From positions 8,609,476-8,673,475 of the forward strand of contig NC_072467.1 of the NCBI RefSeq assembly GCF_027596085.1: DNA of 64,000 nt, in the 5' to 3' direction. The notes under the pieces are model-generated. The model did not search any database. It saw nothing but the letters and a program-made list of their open reading frames with translations, and had not been told where the DNA came from. The DNA is from Anoplopoma fimbria. Lineage: Eukaryota > Chordata > Actinopteri > Perciformes > Anoplopomatidae. Both the position numbers and the translations under genes were made by a program. Shown here one piece after another: positions 1-10,324 of the stretch (the first letter of the stretch is position 1; each line of letters begins with the position of its first letter).

Positions 1-482
1 AAATCTGACATTCTACGTTTTGAAGAATGGAAGAAATGAGCTTCCCATATGGGCTCTGGTTGCCAAGCGATCATGTAAAGTGCCTGTACTTTTTTATCCC
101 CTGAAAGATTTATAAATAAATTATCTTCTCAACTTTTCACCATCTCTCATATGTCTCATTTCCTTTCTGCTCGTTCGTCAGTTTTCTTTTCCCCGAACCT
201 CCCATTGATGTTTCGTCTACTTCGCAGTTCATTTTTTCTCATTAACCCCAGACTGGAGCTAGATTGAAAGGGTTAATTGTTTCAATCATCAATGATCAAG
301 CTGTGTTGTAGTTGTTTACTCTACGCTCATTCATAATGCACAGTCCGGTCCGAGCTAACATCATAATACCTTGCTCATAGTTTCGGTTAGAGGGCAGAGA
401 GGAGGGAGCATTATGGATTGATGAATGACTGCGATGTTTGTTCTCCGCCCTGAGTGATATTGATCTCACTGGAATGTAGCTG

Positions 483-517
483 CACACACACACACACACA
501 CACACATACACACACAA
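483..517. repeat. (CA)n microsatellite, interrupted
   Basis: A short CA dinucleotide tract with one TA interruption, inside the cadherin-like gene intron. Confidence 0.9.
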
Positions 518-632
518 ACACCTCTAGGCAGTAGTGGCTGCAGGCATAGAGGCAAAGTTTTAAAGCAGCCAGCTAGTGTGTTTGTGTGTGTGTGGGCATG
601 AATGTGTTTTTACCTGTGTCGAATTTTGTGTT

Positions 633-634
<2 letters not shown>

Positions 635-719
<85 letters not shown>
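635..719. repeat. (TG)n microsatellite, about 42 units
   Basis: An uninterrupted TG dinucleotide tract. It creates long false Cys-Val and Thr-His open frames on both strands. Confidence 0.97.
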
Positions 720-2134
720 TGGAGGGCTTGTGCTTCCCTCTGTGTTGTGTATCGAACACCCTACCTGTATAGATGTGTAAAATATCAGCTCAGGTGGTGT
801 TGAGGGTGGAGGTGAGCACAGGCCTGCAGGCAGCACCTTCAAGCAGGTAATTCTGGGGGCCAGAAGGAGGGCAGGTTTCTGTTTGGCGCCAGGCCTCATC
901 GAGATTCTGGTGTTTGCTGCGAGGGCGCTCTGGCGCAGCGGTGAAAGAACCGGATCGGCTGATCAATACAGCTCTCCCTCTAACCCATACGGAAGACAAT
1001 CTCTCTCTTTCTTTATAATATAAGAGCAGCATTTAAAAAAAGCTGAGGTGTTAGAGATATTCCGGGCAGTGAATAAATAGAGATGATGATTTTTAATTGA
1101 GATAACATTTCTTTTCTCAGAGATTAGCTCCCCAGGAGTTGTTTTTTCTGTTGATGTTTATGAATGTCTGCCTGTTAGTGTGACCCCAAAGAGCCGTTGG
1201 TGCATTCTTCCCTTTCGAAGCAATTACTTTAAAAATCCAGACTAATGTGATTACCTTGCATTTCTCAGAAGATTTCCAATTAAACTGATACTTAGCACGC
1301 ACCATATAAACCATTCTAGTTGAAATGGATCCCATCTAGTGTGAGAGATAAAAGCCGAGGCCAGACAGAGGCCAGTGGGGGACTGAATAACTGGAACCGT
1401 GAGAGACTTAATGAGTGGTTGAGAAACAAATAAAAGAATTACAGATAAATAAAAAAAAAGAAACTGAGTGAACTTGTAAAAACAGATAGTGAGGAAGGGA
1501 GAAAGAAAAAAGGGAATGGCAGATGGGAGAAAAATATTGGTTGAGATTAATGGACTTTAAAGGTCAGTCCAGCATGCTGTATAATTCAGCACACAATAGC
1601 TGTGATTGATGTGTGTGCTTTAGAACCTCTGCTGCTCGGCTCCCGCAGCATTCCTCTCCACCTTCAGCAAAGCCACCAAGGCTTTGAGTTTAAGCTGGGA
1701 GGAGTACAAATTCAGTTAATAGGTTTCCAAGGAACTGCGGTCTTTAATAAGACAGGAAACAGAGATGCAAAATCAGTGGGAATAGGTGGAACGGTGGTGC
1801 CTCTGTTTCCATGTAAGTTCCATTAGTACGTCCTAACTGTAAAGAGAGAGGTCGCACAGGACAAATTAATGTGACGGAAAATGAATTTAGTATGTTTTAG
1901 TCTTTATTACCTATCTATTTAGAATGATGTTTGGTGTTATTTTACATTTGGCAAAAAAATGTGTATTTTCACATTTTACAGCCAGTGCCAAGTATTTCAG
2001 TGTTTGTATCATCACTTTCCGCTCACATTGTCAATTTCATGTACACCTCAAAAAGATGTATTTCTGCTCACTGTCTCCTTCCCATTACGTGAGGGTGCTT
2101 CCACTGAGTTAACCTGCTCTCTGGCACCCCTCAG

Positions 2135-2289
2135 TGTTGATGCTGGGCCTGTTCCTCTACTCCTGCTGGAGGAGGCACAAGGGCCTGAAGGACGGAGTGT
2201 ACCATGTGTCTGCGCACACCGGCGAGTGGGAGGACATCCGTGAAAATGTGCTCAACTACGACGAGGAAGGTGGAGGGGAGCAGGACCAG
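2135..2289 (+). CDS. Cadherin-superfamily exon: end of membrane segment and juxtamembrane cytoplasmic domain
   Basis: A 155-bp exon bounded by a ctcag acceptor and a CAG/gtgaac donor; it starts with the last two bases of a codon and ends in phase 0. The translation opens with a hydrophobic stretch (LMLGLFLYSCW) and a basic stop-transfer RRHKG, so it carries the cytoplasmic half of a transmembrane helix. It ends with WEDIRENVLNYDEEGGGEQD. The DIRENV-x-x-YDEEGGGE block is the hallmark of the cadherin juxtamembrane domain that binds p120/delta-catenin. The closest family I can recall is the neural-cadherin (type III) group found in fish, birds and invertebrates; that subfamily call is inference. 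Upstream exons with extracellular repeats lie outside the window. Confidence 0.82.
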
Positions 2290-2928
2290 GTGAACATAAC
2301 ATAACATACACATGCTGGTATTTATATATGCAAAACAGACAGGGGAAGTAAATAGAAGCTAAACACAAACATTAAACTGCTGTAAGTTCTCAGTTCCATG
2401 TTTATGTGTCTAAAAAGCTAAAAATATTATTTTAAAGGATACGAAAATACAAATAAGATAGAGCAGAAGCTTAACCAGCAAACAGGGACAGGGTGTTTGT
2501 TGGTGCCCTGAAAGGAAAACCAAATATCAGCTCCCTGGAGATCTAGGAATGTGAGTCAATTAGCTGAAATTAAGCAAGTAGACACCAATCGCTGTTAATG
2601 CCTCTGTTCTAATAGTGCTGGTAAAAGCAGTTTTCACCCCCTCTGCAATCAGATAATTAATTACATGGCTAATCAATGGGGCCTTTGATGCCAACATCTT
2701 TTCTTACATGGTGGAGCTTAGTCTTTAGTCTGAGGATCAGGTTCATTTGCCAGCAGAGGCATTAACTAGTTTCACTGCTCTGAGCACAAATTGGTGTCAT
2801 ATGGAAACGTTGTTTTTCATTATCTCTTAAATTCCCCAAAAAGATTACACAGTGAAGAAAAAAAAAATCTCTTTTCTTGTCTTCTTTCCTTCCTTTATAC
2901 CCTGCTTTCCTTTCTGTCGGTCTCTCAG
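2290..2928 (+). other. Last intron of the cadherin-like gene
   Basis: A 639-bp intron between the juxtamembrane exon (gtgaac donor) and the terminal exon (pyrimidine-rich tract and ctctcag acceptor at 2922-2928). AT-rich; no further feature seen. Confidence 0.8.
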
Positions 2929-3495
2929 AATGCCTTTAATATGGTGGAGCTGCAGCGCTCTCTCCAACCCAGCCCGGCACAGTCCCTCCGGTACAGCTAC
3001 CCACAAAGCATCATCTCCTACCCGCAGACTAAGCTTCCCCAGGACAACGTTAAGAAGGGGCTGTCTAATGGGAACGGCAGCGCAGCTATAGCCCTGCGTC
3101 TGGCCAACCCTCCATCAGAGACAGAAACTCTGCCCTCCCCTCTGACCTTCCGCCGCTCCCAGAAAACCCTCTCCTTCTCCAGCCAGGACTTGGCCCGCTA
3201 CCTGTGCGAGGTCATTAGGGACATGGAGCACCCGGGGGAGCTCGGCACCATGACCACACCGCGCCGTCCCTCCGGGAAGGAGCGCAGCCTGGCGGCGGTG
3301 CGCTCCCTCAGCTCCCTCAGTACATCTCAGGCTTCGGAGGTCAGGCTTCAAGCGGCCCAGGGAACCCGTATGGACAGGTTCAAAACCCTCCGAGCTGTGG
3401 TCAGCGATTTGAGAGGAGACTCCAAGACTCCAGAGGGCCAGAAAGACAAACTGAAGGAGAGCAGAGGGCAGTTGAACTGTGAGAAGAGCGGCTGA
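2929..3495 (+). CDS. Cadherin-superfamily terminal exon: distal cytoplasmic tail
   Basis: This exon continues the previous one in frame (NAFNMVELQ...) and encodes 188 residues to a TGA stop. Directly after the DEEGGGEQDQ block, NAFNMVELQRSL aligns in style with the D(F)DLSQLHRGL segment of classical cadherins. The rest is Ser/Pro/Arg-rich and low in hydrophobic residues, with FSSQDLARYLCEVIRDMEH as an amphipathic stretch and SLSSLSTSQ...MDRFKTLRAVVSDL near the end. In classical cadherins the equivalent end is a Ser-rich run followed by a tyrosine- and tryptophan-containing WG-x-RF-x-x-LA motif that contacts beta-catenin; here only an RFKTL-like remnant is visible. The protein should be an adhesion or signalling receptor at the plasma membrane. 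The family is fairly sure; the orthologue is not. Confidence 0.8.
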   Translation, partial: NAFNMVELQRSLQPSPAQSLRYSYPQSIISYPQTKLPQDNVKKGLSNGNGSAAIALRLANPPSETETLPSPLTFRRSQKTLSFSSQDLARYLCEVIRDMEHPGELGTMTTPRRPSGKERSLAAVRSLSSLSTSQASEVRLQAAQGTRMDRFKTLRAVVSDLRGDSKTPEGQKDKLKESRGQLNCEKSG

Positions 3496-3975
3496 GGCTG
3501 CACTCGGAGAAACAGAACTGAAGGTTGCAGAAAAGCAACACTAATCAAAAGGCGTTGGAGAAATTCCAAAGGGAGATAATTAAATGTGAAATACTCTGAG
3601 ACTGGGAGGTTGCCCAGGGTCTATGTGAAGTCTATTATAAATGTACTGTATTGATGAAACTTTGAACATTTAAGTTCTTTGATATGAAATATGTTTACCA
3701 ATGAATGATCAGATGTGATGTATTGTTTACTTGGCATTGCACTGTACAGTATTTACTCCACAGAAAGCACTTTTCAAAAGCGCACTGTGTCAAAACTATT
3801 CATGTCATAAAACTCATAAGAGTAATGTCTGCAAGCAAGGCGGCAAATGAGTTTCCTGTGAGAGAGCTGGATTCTTGTTGCCATTAATGACTCATGAAAT
3901 GTGAAAAATGATTTTGTTTCATTTGTATTATCTATTTCCTTTTAAATAAATAATTATCTTTGATAATATTTCGAG
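3496..3975 (+). other. 3' UTR of the cadherin-like gene
   Basis: AT-rich sequence from the TGA stop to just past the first canonical poly(A) signal. The end is inferred; further AATAAA hexamers occur later, for example at 5886-5891. Confidence 0.5.
3945..3950 (+). terminator. Candidate poly(A) signal AATAAA
   Basis: First AATAAA after the stop codon, about 450 nt downstream, followed by a T-rich stretch. Plausible cleavage signal of the cadherin-like transcript. Confidence 0.45.
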
Positions 3976-5383
3976 CTTGATCTTATTCAAACACAAGTTC
4001 ACATTAGTGATCGTCAAATCTCTCGTTTTTGAAGTTCAAGCATACTTTCATCATCAAATGTTGGTCAGGCTCTGGGTTTTTTTTTTGGCACAAAGCTTAG
4101 CAGACACAAAGTAAAGTAAGACGTCTGTCTTATTGCCTACATATGAATAATTCTTCTCTGTATTTCCAGCATGGGCGGGATTCTGATTTCAAAGCAGAGG
4201 TGTTGGTGGTGGGCACAGTTACTGGTAGACATCCTCAGCGAGCTTTAGTTTTTCAGATACCCAGTGCATAACATGACATGTTCTGTTCAAATTTGCAATA
4301 AAACTGTTGAGATATCGCCCCTTACACCTCAAAGAAAAAGCAATATCAAAGTATGTTTTCAAAATAAAAGTAGAGCCCAGCGGAAGGAAGTTGTCATAGG
4401 CGTAAATTTCCCACACACCTTTTTAAAAGAAAGTTACTTTTACTTAACGTAACATATGATGGTATGTTGGCACAGTTGAACATTTTGTACAAAAACAATA
4501 AAAGTGGTGCACTAAAGCAAAGTGTGTAAAGTGAAAAGTAAAATGTATTCTTGTTAATGTTGAGATGTAACAAAGAATACAATAATAAAGTTTTTATTGC
4601 TTTTATACTTTTGGATATATGCCAAAATTTAAATTTTGACTCTGTTATGGAGCTCAAGATTTGAAACACCCCAAGCTCTACTATAATAGATACTGCTACC
4701 ACTTTAAAGATTGTATGCACATTTTTATTTCCATACTCCCCATTCATTCTTTATGTAATTTGGTACAATTGATAAGAAGTTAAATTGATATTTAAAAATA
4801 AAATGGAATTTGATACAAACACCCTCAGTGAGACTGACTTTATACTAAAACACAAGTTGAAGCCATTTGTCATCTTTCCGGTCCGCCAGATCTCCTTTTG
4901 TATTGATACATGTATGACCTCAACACTGCAATTTACATCTCTTTTTTTCAGAAAAAACTGGGCTATCAAAATATGTACTCTACAGAGATGTCACATGAAT
5001 GTATAAATAGTTAAAATAACAATTATAGATTGCTCATTAAGCCCTTGGCACTTGCCTTACAATAGCCAACTAACCAAGTGTGCAAAGGAATTTCTACACA
5101 TTATTTATCACACTCATAATATTCTCATTATTTCAGTTGCTGCTCAACCAACACAGATCCACATGATACTAGAATGATGGGAATGTCACATTAATAAACC
5201 TTTTATTAAAAAAATAAAAAAAAAATAATAAGTGTAGGTAGCCACATTGTGCCAACAATCGAAGCAAAGTCCCATCCTCTCCTTTCCACTTATACCTTCT
5301 ACCACTGGTGGGACAACATATTTCGTTACTGATTATCTAAAGATTAATGTCTGATTGATTTAATTATTACGCAACTGTAACAA

Positions 5384-5463
<80 letters not shown>

Positions 5464-6329
5464 CCCTCTCTTCATTAGGCAATAAAGTATTGTCTTTCAC
5501 TTTTCTCATCATATCTGTAATTTTTAAAATGTGATACACTTGGCAAAAGAGTCTGACTATTATTTCAATAATTGTAGGCAGATACCATCGTCACAAAAAT
5601 AAGTCATTCAGTTTTTGCTAAGAACACTTTCATACAAGCTTAATTGTATTAAAGTTTGGTTTGAATTTGTGCAACATGAATCCACATAAAATTAATGCAA
5701 CTGGTAGACTAGTGTTTACATGGTACTCTGGAACTATGGAAGTCTTCAGGTTTGTCCAAATCCTGCCTATCTTCTTCATTTTTTTGCATGGACTTTCCAC
5801 AATTTTCCACTCTCTAGTATTAATATTAACTATATATTCTCTAAAATTGTATTATTGTTGTACAGTCAGTTGTGTTGCATGCGAATAAAGGTACTTTTCA
5901 TTATCTTTTGAGTGTGATTAACACTGCCCGAGAATATAATTATCTTTGATGTCCAGAACTTCAGAACACCTAAAGCTGACATTTTAGCCGATTTAAGGGC
6001 ACTCATCTGTCTTATTTGTTGGTTCTCAGTGAAAAGACACAGAGGGGTGGAGGCTGAGCAGCACACTGTAAGGAGACGAGGGCATCAGCGTAAGGAGAGG
6101 TGGAGACCTGAAAAACACTACCGTCTGGGCCCAGCTGGAAACATGATTTTTATATTCAAATGAATGTGTGTCTGTAATGTGTTTTTCTGAATCTCTGTCC
6201 TCCAAAAACGCCGGAGGGGTAGCTGGAGAACCACAGGGAGGATTATCAGAACCATTTCAGCAAGTAGAGATCTAATACAAGCTGAGGATGCTGCACGGAC
6301 CCAGAGTAAGGAAACACCAGTGAAGCAAA
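3976..6329. other. AT-rich intergenic sequence
   Basis: No gene, splice-site pair or recognisable mobile element was seen apart from the (TG)n tract at 5388-5458. An alternative longer 3' UTR of the cadherin-like gene could reach into it. Confidence 0.5.
5388..5458. repeat. (TG)n microsatellite, about 35 units
   Basis: Uninterrupted dinucleotide tract in AT-rich intergenic DNA. Confidence 0.97.
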
Positions 6330-6955
6330 ATGTTGTCATGATACGTTTATTTTTGTAGTATTCCACAAAAAATGTCATGGTATAGAAAGATGTTATTGTA
6401 TTATAAAAATGTCATAGTGTAGTATGCCATCAGAATATCATAGTATAGTATAAAAAGCCATAGTACAGTTTGCCATATAAAAGTTATAGTTATGGTATGT
6501 CGTATAAATGTAATTAAAAGCCATTAGAAATCAGGTTACAAATGCACACAAAAGGTCACTAAAATTCATAGTAAATATAATAGTATATCCTTAAAAGTCG
6601 TAGTATAGTATTTTATAAAAATATTAGTGTAGTATATCATAAAATAGTCATAGTGTAGTATTCCATACACATTTCATAAAAAAGCAATTGTATTCAATGT
6701 CATAAGACTTAAAAGTATAGTATGTCCACAAAAATTAATAAAAAGACAAGTATATAATGTGAAAAAATCATGAAAAAATGTCATAAAAATGGTATATTAT
6801 GTTGGTAAAATTAATTAAAAGTCATAGTATTGTAGGTCAAATAAGTCTAATAGTATAGTATCTTATTAAAGAAGTCAGAGTATAGTATGCCATCAAAATG
6901 TCATTAAAAAAATCAATATGTAGAGTATATCATAATAAAGTCATCAAATGGAAAA
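6330..6955 (+). repeat. Degenerate AT-rich tandem array, forward orientation
   Basis: Many diverged copies of a unit of about 20-25 bp resembling aaaagtcatagtatagtatg, often followed by tcat. Recurrent words are catagtatagta, catagtgtagtat and gtatgtcataa. Copies are too diverged for a regular period. The same words return at 7300-7344, 8125-8395 and 11325-11715, so this is one old array broken by insertions. Confidence 0.8.
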
Positions 6956-7299
6956 TTAACTGTACTTGTATAGCGCTTTTCTAGTCTTCCGACCACTCAA
7001 AGCGCATTAACACTACATCAGAATCAGAATCAGAATCAGAAGCTGTTTATTGCCAAGTACTCTACACACAAGGAATTTGGCTAGGTGATTCATTGTTACA
7101 TGTCATCATTCACCCATTCACAACCATACATACAATCATGGCAGGAGCTACCATGCATGGTGCCACCTGCCCATCAGGAAGAACTAACATTCACATAACA
7201 TTCACTGTAGGCACAGCTTTGGGAGCAACTTGGGATCAAGTGTCTTGCCTAAGGACAAATCGACATGGACTAGCAAAGCCTTGGATTCTATGTCGAAAA
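6956..7299. repeat. Interspersed teleost repeat, about 260 bp without its insertion
   Basis: The segment holds the words tgtatagcgcttttctagtc, ccgaccactcaaagcgc, ggtgccacctgcccatcagg and gtgtcttgcctaaggacaaa. I recognise this order from many percomorph introns and intergenic regions as an unnamed dispersed repeat. It sits inside the AT-rich array and is itself interrupted at 7019-7101. Family assignment is from memory only. Confidence 0.6.
7019..7101 (-). mobile_element. LINE 3'-tail fragment nested in another repeat
   Basis: Four cagaat units lead into ctgtttattgccaagtac and acacaaggaatttgg, which resembles the 3' end of an L2-like LINE read on the minus strand. The insertion is flanked by tacat at 7014-7018 and 7097-7101, a 5-bp duplication, and the host repeat reads on across it. 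Probably a short 5'-truncated insertion. Confidence 0.55.
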
Positions 7300-7357
7300 A
7301 AAGTATGGTATGTCATAAAAAAAAGTCAGTTTGTGTATGTGCAGTCTATTGGGAACA

Positions 7358-7721
7358 TCCATCCATCTTCCGTAACCGCTTATCCAGTTAAGGGTCGCGG
7401 GGGTGCTGGAGCCGATCCCAGCTGTCAATGGGCGAAGGCAGGGTACACCCTGGACAGGTCGCCAGCCTATCACAGGGCAGACATATATAGACAGACAACC
7501 ACTCACGCTCACATTCACACCTACGGGCAATTTCAGAGTCACAATTAACCTAAGCTGCATGTCTTTGAACTGTGGGAGGAAGCCGGAGAACCCGGAGAGA
7601 ACCCACGCTGACACAGGGAGAACATGCTCCACACAGAAGGTTGTCTGGCCCGGGAATTGAACCCTGGCCCCTCTTGCTGTGAGGCGACAGTGCTAACCAC
7701 TACACCACCACCGTGCAGCCC
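7358..7721 (-). mobile_element. tRNA-derived SINE with 13-bp target-site duplication
   Basis: Read on the minus strand it begins gctgcacggtggtg and carries a pol III A box (gtagtggttagcactg) and B box (gggttcaattccc). A body with ggttctctccgggttctccgg and gacctgtccagggtgtaccc follows, and it ends ggataagcggttacgg plus ggatggatg units. The sequence tctattgggaaca is identical at 7345-7357 and 7722-7734, a perfect target-site duplication, so the insertion borders are secure. This is a very common fish SINE; I do not assign a family name. The intact duplication suggests a fairly recent insertion into the older array. Confidence 0.9.
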
Positions 7722-7734
7722 TCTATTGGGAACA

Positions 7735-8037
7735 GTGTTGATTGTAAAGTGTGACACCAGCAAGAAGGCAGGCTCTGCAGTATCACTCTTTCTCACACCG
7801 CAGGAGCAGTAGCCTCTCACAAAGGAGCTATTTAAATGGCCTGCATTTATTTTACGAACAGAATGCATAGGGAAAAGTGTACATTGCAGTTTTTGCAGTC
7901 CACCTATGACGTAATTCCACCATGGAAAACATACATCAATAACTTCCACTGTCGCATCAGAATTACGTATCTTAAAGAAAGTGCAGTTGGATTCTCTAAG
8001 CACTGTAGTTCTCTTCTCCTAAATCCTCATACACATA
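7735..8037. other. Unclassified spacer between SINE and hairpin
   Basis: About 300 bp of moderately complex sequence with no coding signal. It differs in composition from the AT-rich array on both sides and may be part of an older inserted element ending in the hairpin at 8038-8078. Confidence 0.4.
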
Positions 8038-8078
8038 TTTCCTTGACCTCATGAAGTTTACCTTCGAGGTCAAGGAAA
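8038..8078. repeat. Perfect 13-bp inverted repeat (hairpin)
   Basis: tttccttgacctc at 8038-8050 is the exact reverse complement of gaggtcaaggaaa at 8066-8078, with a 15-nt loop. Each arm holds a nuclear-receptor-type half site (tgacct / aggtca). It may be the terminal hairpin of a non-autonomous DNA element. Confidence 0.85.
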
Positions 8079-8124
8079 AGTAGTTAGGACAGGATATTAG
8101 AAATTACATTTTTTGACTTTACGA

Positions 8125-8395
8125 CCGAAGCCCCAGTATAGCATGTCTTAAGATGTCTAAAAAAAATCTTTGTATGTCATTAAATGACATGAAAAAAATC
8201 AAAGAATAGTATGTACGAAAACAGCAAGAGAGTCATAGTAGTCATAAGAGTCATAGTGTAGCATGTCAAAAAATGTCATGCGAAAGGTTCAGTATAATAT
8301 AAAGTAAAATGTTTTAAAGTTATTATACTACAATAAAAAAAAGTCATAGTATAGAATGTTAAAAATGTGATAGTATAGAAATGTGGAAAAAGGAA
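8125..8395 (+). repeat. Degenerate AT-rich tandem array, second segment
   Basis: Forward-orientation copies of the catagtatag / gtatgtcataaaa words, continuing the array from 6330-6955 after the SINE and flanking insertions. Confidence 0.75.
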
Positions 8396-8739
8396 TTTCA
8401 CTCACTCTTCAATCTTCAAATGTTGTAAATGTATCAATTGTATGTGCTAGTCCAATCAGATTCATATAAATATCAGTAGGGTTTTAAACAATGATACAGA
8501 ATACAGGTTCCTGCCCTACGTTTTTTGGGCGTCCCGGGGGTCCACCCTGTTGCAAGCTTCCCATCCTCCTATCAGACCGAAACCACCAAATAAAGAACAT
8601 TTTAGAAGAGGTATTTCTGCTTACCTTTATGTTGAGTTTGTGGCGCGTTCATTCTGTGAGAGAGCAAAGGTTGTCCCCATCGGGCCTGGACCCCCCGCGG
8701 AGTCCCCCTGGCTCGGGCTCGCCAAATGTAGCGGTTGAT

Positions 8740-9908
8740 TTGGCTTTAACATCCCACCTGATGAAGACCCTGGAGCGGCTGGTCCTTGTGCACCTCCGCC
8801 CCCTGGTGATCTCATCTTTGGACCCTCTTCAGTTCGCCTACCAATCTGGCATCGGGGTGGATGACGCTGTCATCTACCTGCTACAAAGATGCCTTTCTCA
8901 CCTGGAAAAGGCTGGAAGCACTGTGAGAGTCATGTTCTTCGACTTCTCCAGTGCCTTCAACACCATCCAGCCTTTGCTTCTGAGGGACAAGCTGGAGCAG
9001 ACCGGGGTGGACCACCACCTCACTGCGTGGATACTGGACTACCTCACCAACCGTCCACAGTATGTGAGGTTAAGGGAGTGTGAGTCAGATCGGGTGTCCT
9101 GCAGCACGGGGGCCCCACAAGGAACCGTTCTGGCTCCATTCCTCTTCTCCATCTACACATCGGACTTCAAATATAACTCTGCTACCTGCCACCTGCAAAA
9201 GTTCTCTGACGACTCTGCAATCGTCGGCCTCATCTCCGCCGGCGATGAGAGGGAATACAGAGAACTGAACCAGGACTTCATAGGATGGTGCCGGCGGAAC
9301 TGCCTCCAGATCAACTCTGGTAAAACCAAAGAGCTGGTGGTGGACTTCCGCCGGGGTAAACACTGTCCTCCGGAACCAGTGAACATCCAGGGACAGGACA
9401 TTGAGATTGTGCAATCTTATAAGTACCTGGGTGTTCACTTGAACAATAAACTGGACTGGACTAATCATTCAAATGCACTGTATAAAAAGGGTCAGAGCAG
9501 ACTCTATCTGCTGAGGAGACTAAGGTCCTTTGGAGTGCAGGGAGCACTCCTGAGGACCTTTTCAACTCTGTGGTGGCATCAGCCATTTTTTATGCAGTGG
9601 TCTGCTGGAGCAGCAGCATCTCAGCAGCCGACAAGAAGAGACTGAACAAGCTTGTCAGGAAGGCCAGCAGTGTGCTGGGGTGTCCACTGGATACGGTGGA
9701 GGTGGTGGGAGACAGGAGGATGATGGCCAAGCTGTCATCCCTGATGAACAACACCTCTCACCCCATGCAGGACACCCTGGCAGCTCTGTGCAGCTCCTTC
9801 AGCCACCGGCTGCTTCACCCCCGGTGTGTGAAGGAGAGGTACCGCAGGTCCTTCCTTCCTGCTGCTGTCAGGCTGCACAACCAGCTCTGCTCCCAGCAGA
9901 CCACATGA
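8740..9908 (+). pseudogene. LINE reverse transcriptase remnant, frameshifted
   Basis: The frame from 8740 encodes LALTSHLMKTLERLVL, then reverse transcriptase motif A (VMFFDFSSAFNTI), the GAPQGTVLAPFLFSIYTSDF block, and the catalytic motif as FSDDSAIVG where active elements usually have a Y/F-A-D-D core. The primer-grip and thumb region follows (SYKYLGVHLNNKLDW). At the T run 9559-9562 the frame is lost; the C-terminal part (SVVASAIFYAVVCWSSSIS to the stop at 9906-9908) continues in the next frame, as expected from one missing T. The product would not be active. Mobile-element decay is the simplest reading. Confidence 0.85.
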
Positions 9909-10170
9909 CACATGACAATAAAAACACTGTGCAATAATAGTTAAAATAGTTTTTTTTTCTGTCTGTAAATATTATATTTCAGTTATTGTGTTTTTCTACT
10001 GTTTTTATTGCTTATTTATAATACTTTTTTATTTTTTTTTTTTTTTTTTATTTTTTATCTTGTCTTTCTTTACTATGTCTCTTGTGTGCACTTTAACTCT
10101 ATGCTGCTGTAAGCCTGCAAATTTCCCCGCTGCGGGACTAATAAAGGATTATCTTATCTTATCTTATTTA
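8740..10170 (+). mobile_element. 5'-truncated L2-like non-LTR retrotransposon (LINE)
   Basis: The element carries a reverse transcriptase remnant (8740-9908), a short 3' UTR with a poly-T stretch, and a 3' end reading ctaataaaggattatcttat followed by tctta units, typical of fish L2-clade LINEs. The endonuclease domain and 5' end are absent. Sequence at 8490-8740 is open in one frame but not recognisable, so the 5' border is uncertain. It lies in the AT-rich array, whose words resume at about 11325 after LTR-like segments. Confidence 0.85.
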
Positions 10171-10324
10171 TGATGAGCAGCTTCTTTGAATTCAGTTGGA
10201 TCTTACTCGACACTTGCTGCTAACTTAATAACTTCTGCTATCTGACTAGTGGTAAGACAACACGGGATCTCCCAATTAGGATGTTAAGGATTCAGTAGCA
10301 AAGGACCCACTAGCAGCCACACAG
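10171..10324. other. Short spacer
   Basis: Unclassified sequence between the LINE tail and the LTR-like segment. Confidence 0.4.

Larger units (their letters stand above)
1..2134 (+). other. Intron (partial) of the cadherin-like gene
   Basis: Noncoding sequence upstream of the first recognisable exon. It ends in a pyrimidine-rich tract and a cag acceptor at 2132-2134. Open frames here are short and mostly arise from the (TG)n/(CA)n tracts. I see no earlier exon with good splice sites, so the ectodomain exons presumably lie outside the window. Confidence 0.6.

Noticed and set aside
6330..6955. Possible CRISPR-like array
   Set aside because: Units are degenerate and continuous with no unique spacers; the DNA is vertebrate.
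7676..7721. tRNA-like A and B boxes
   Set aside because: They belong to the head of the SINE at 7358-7721 and lack a full tRNA fold, so this is not a tRNA gene.
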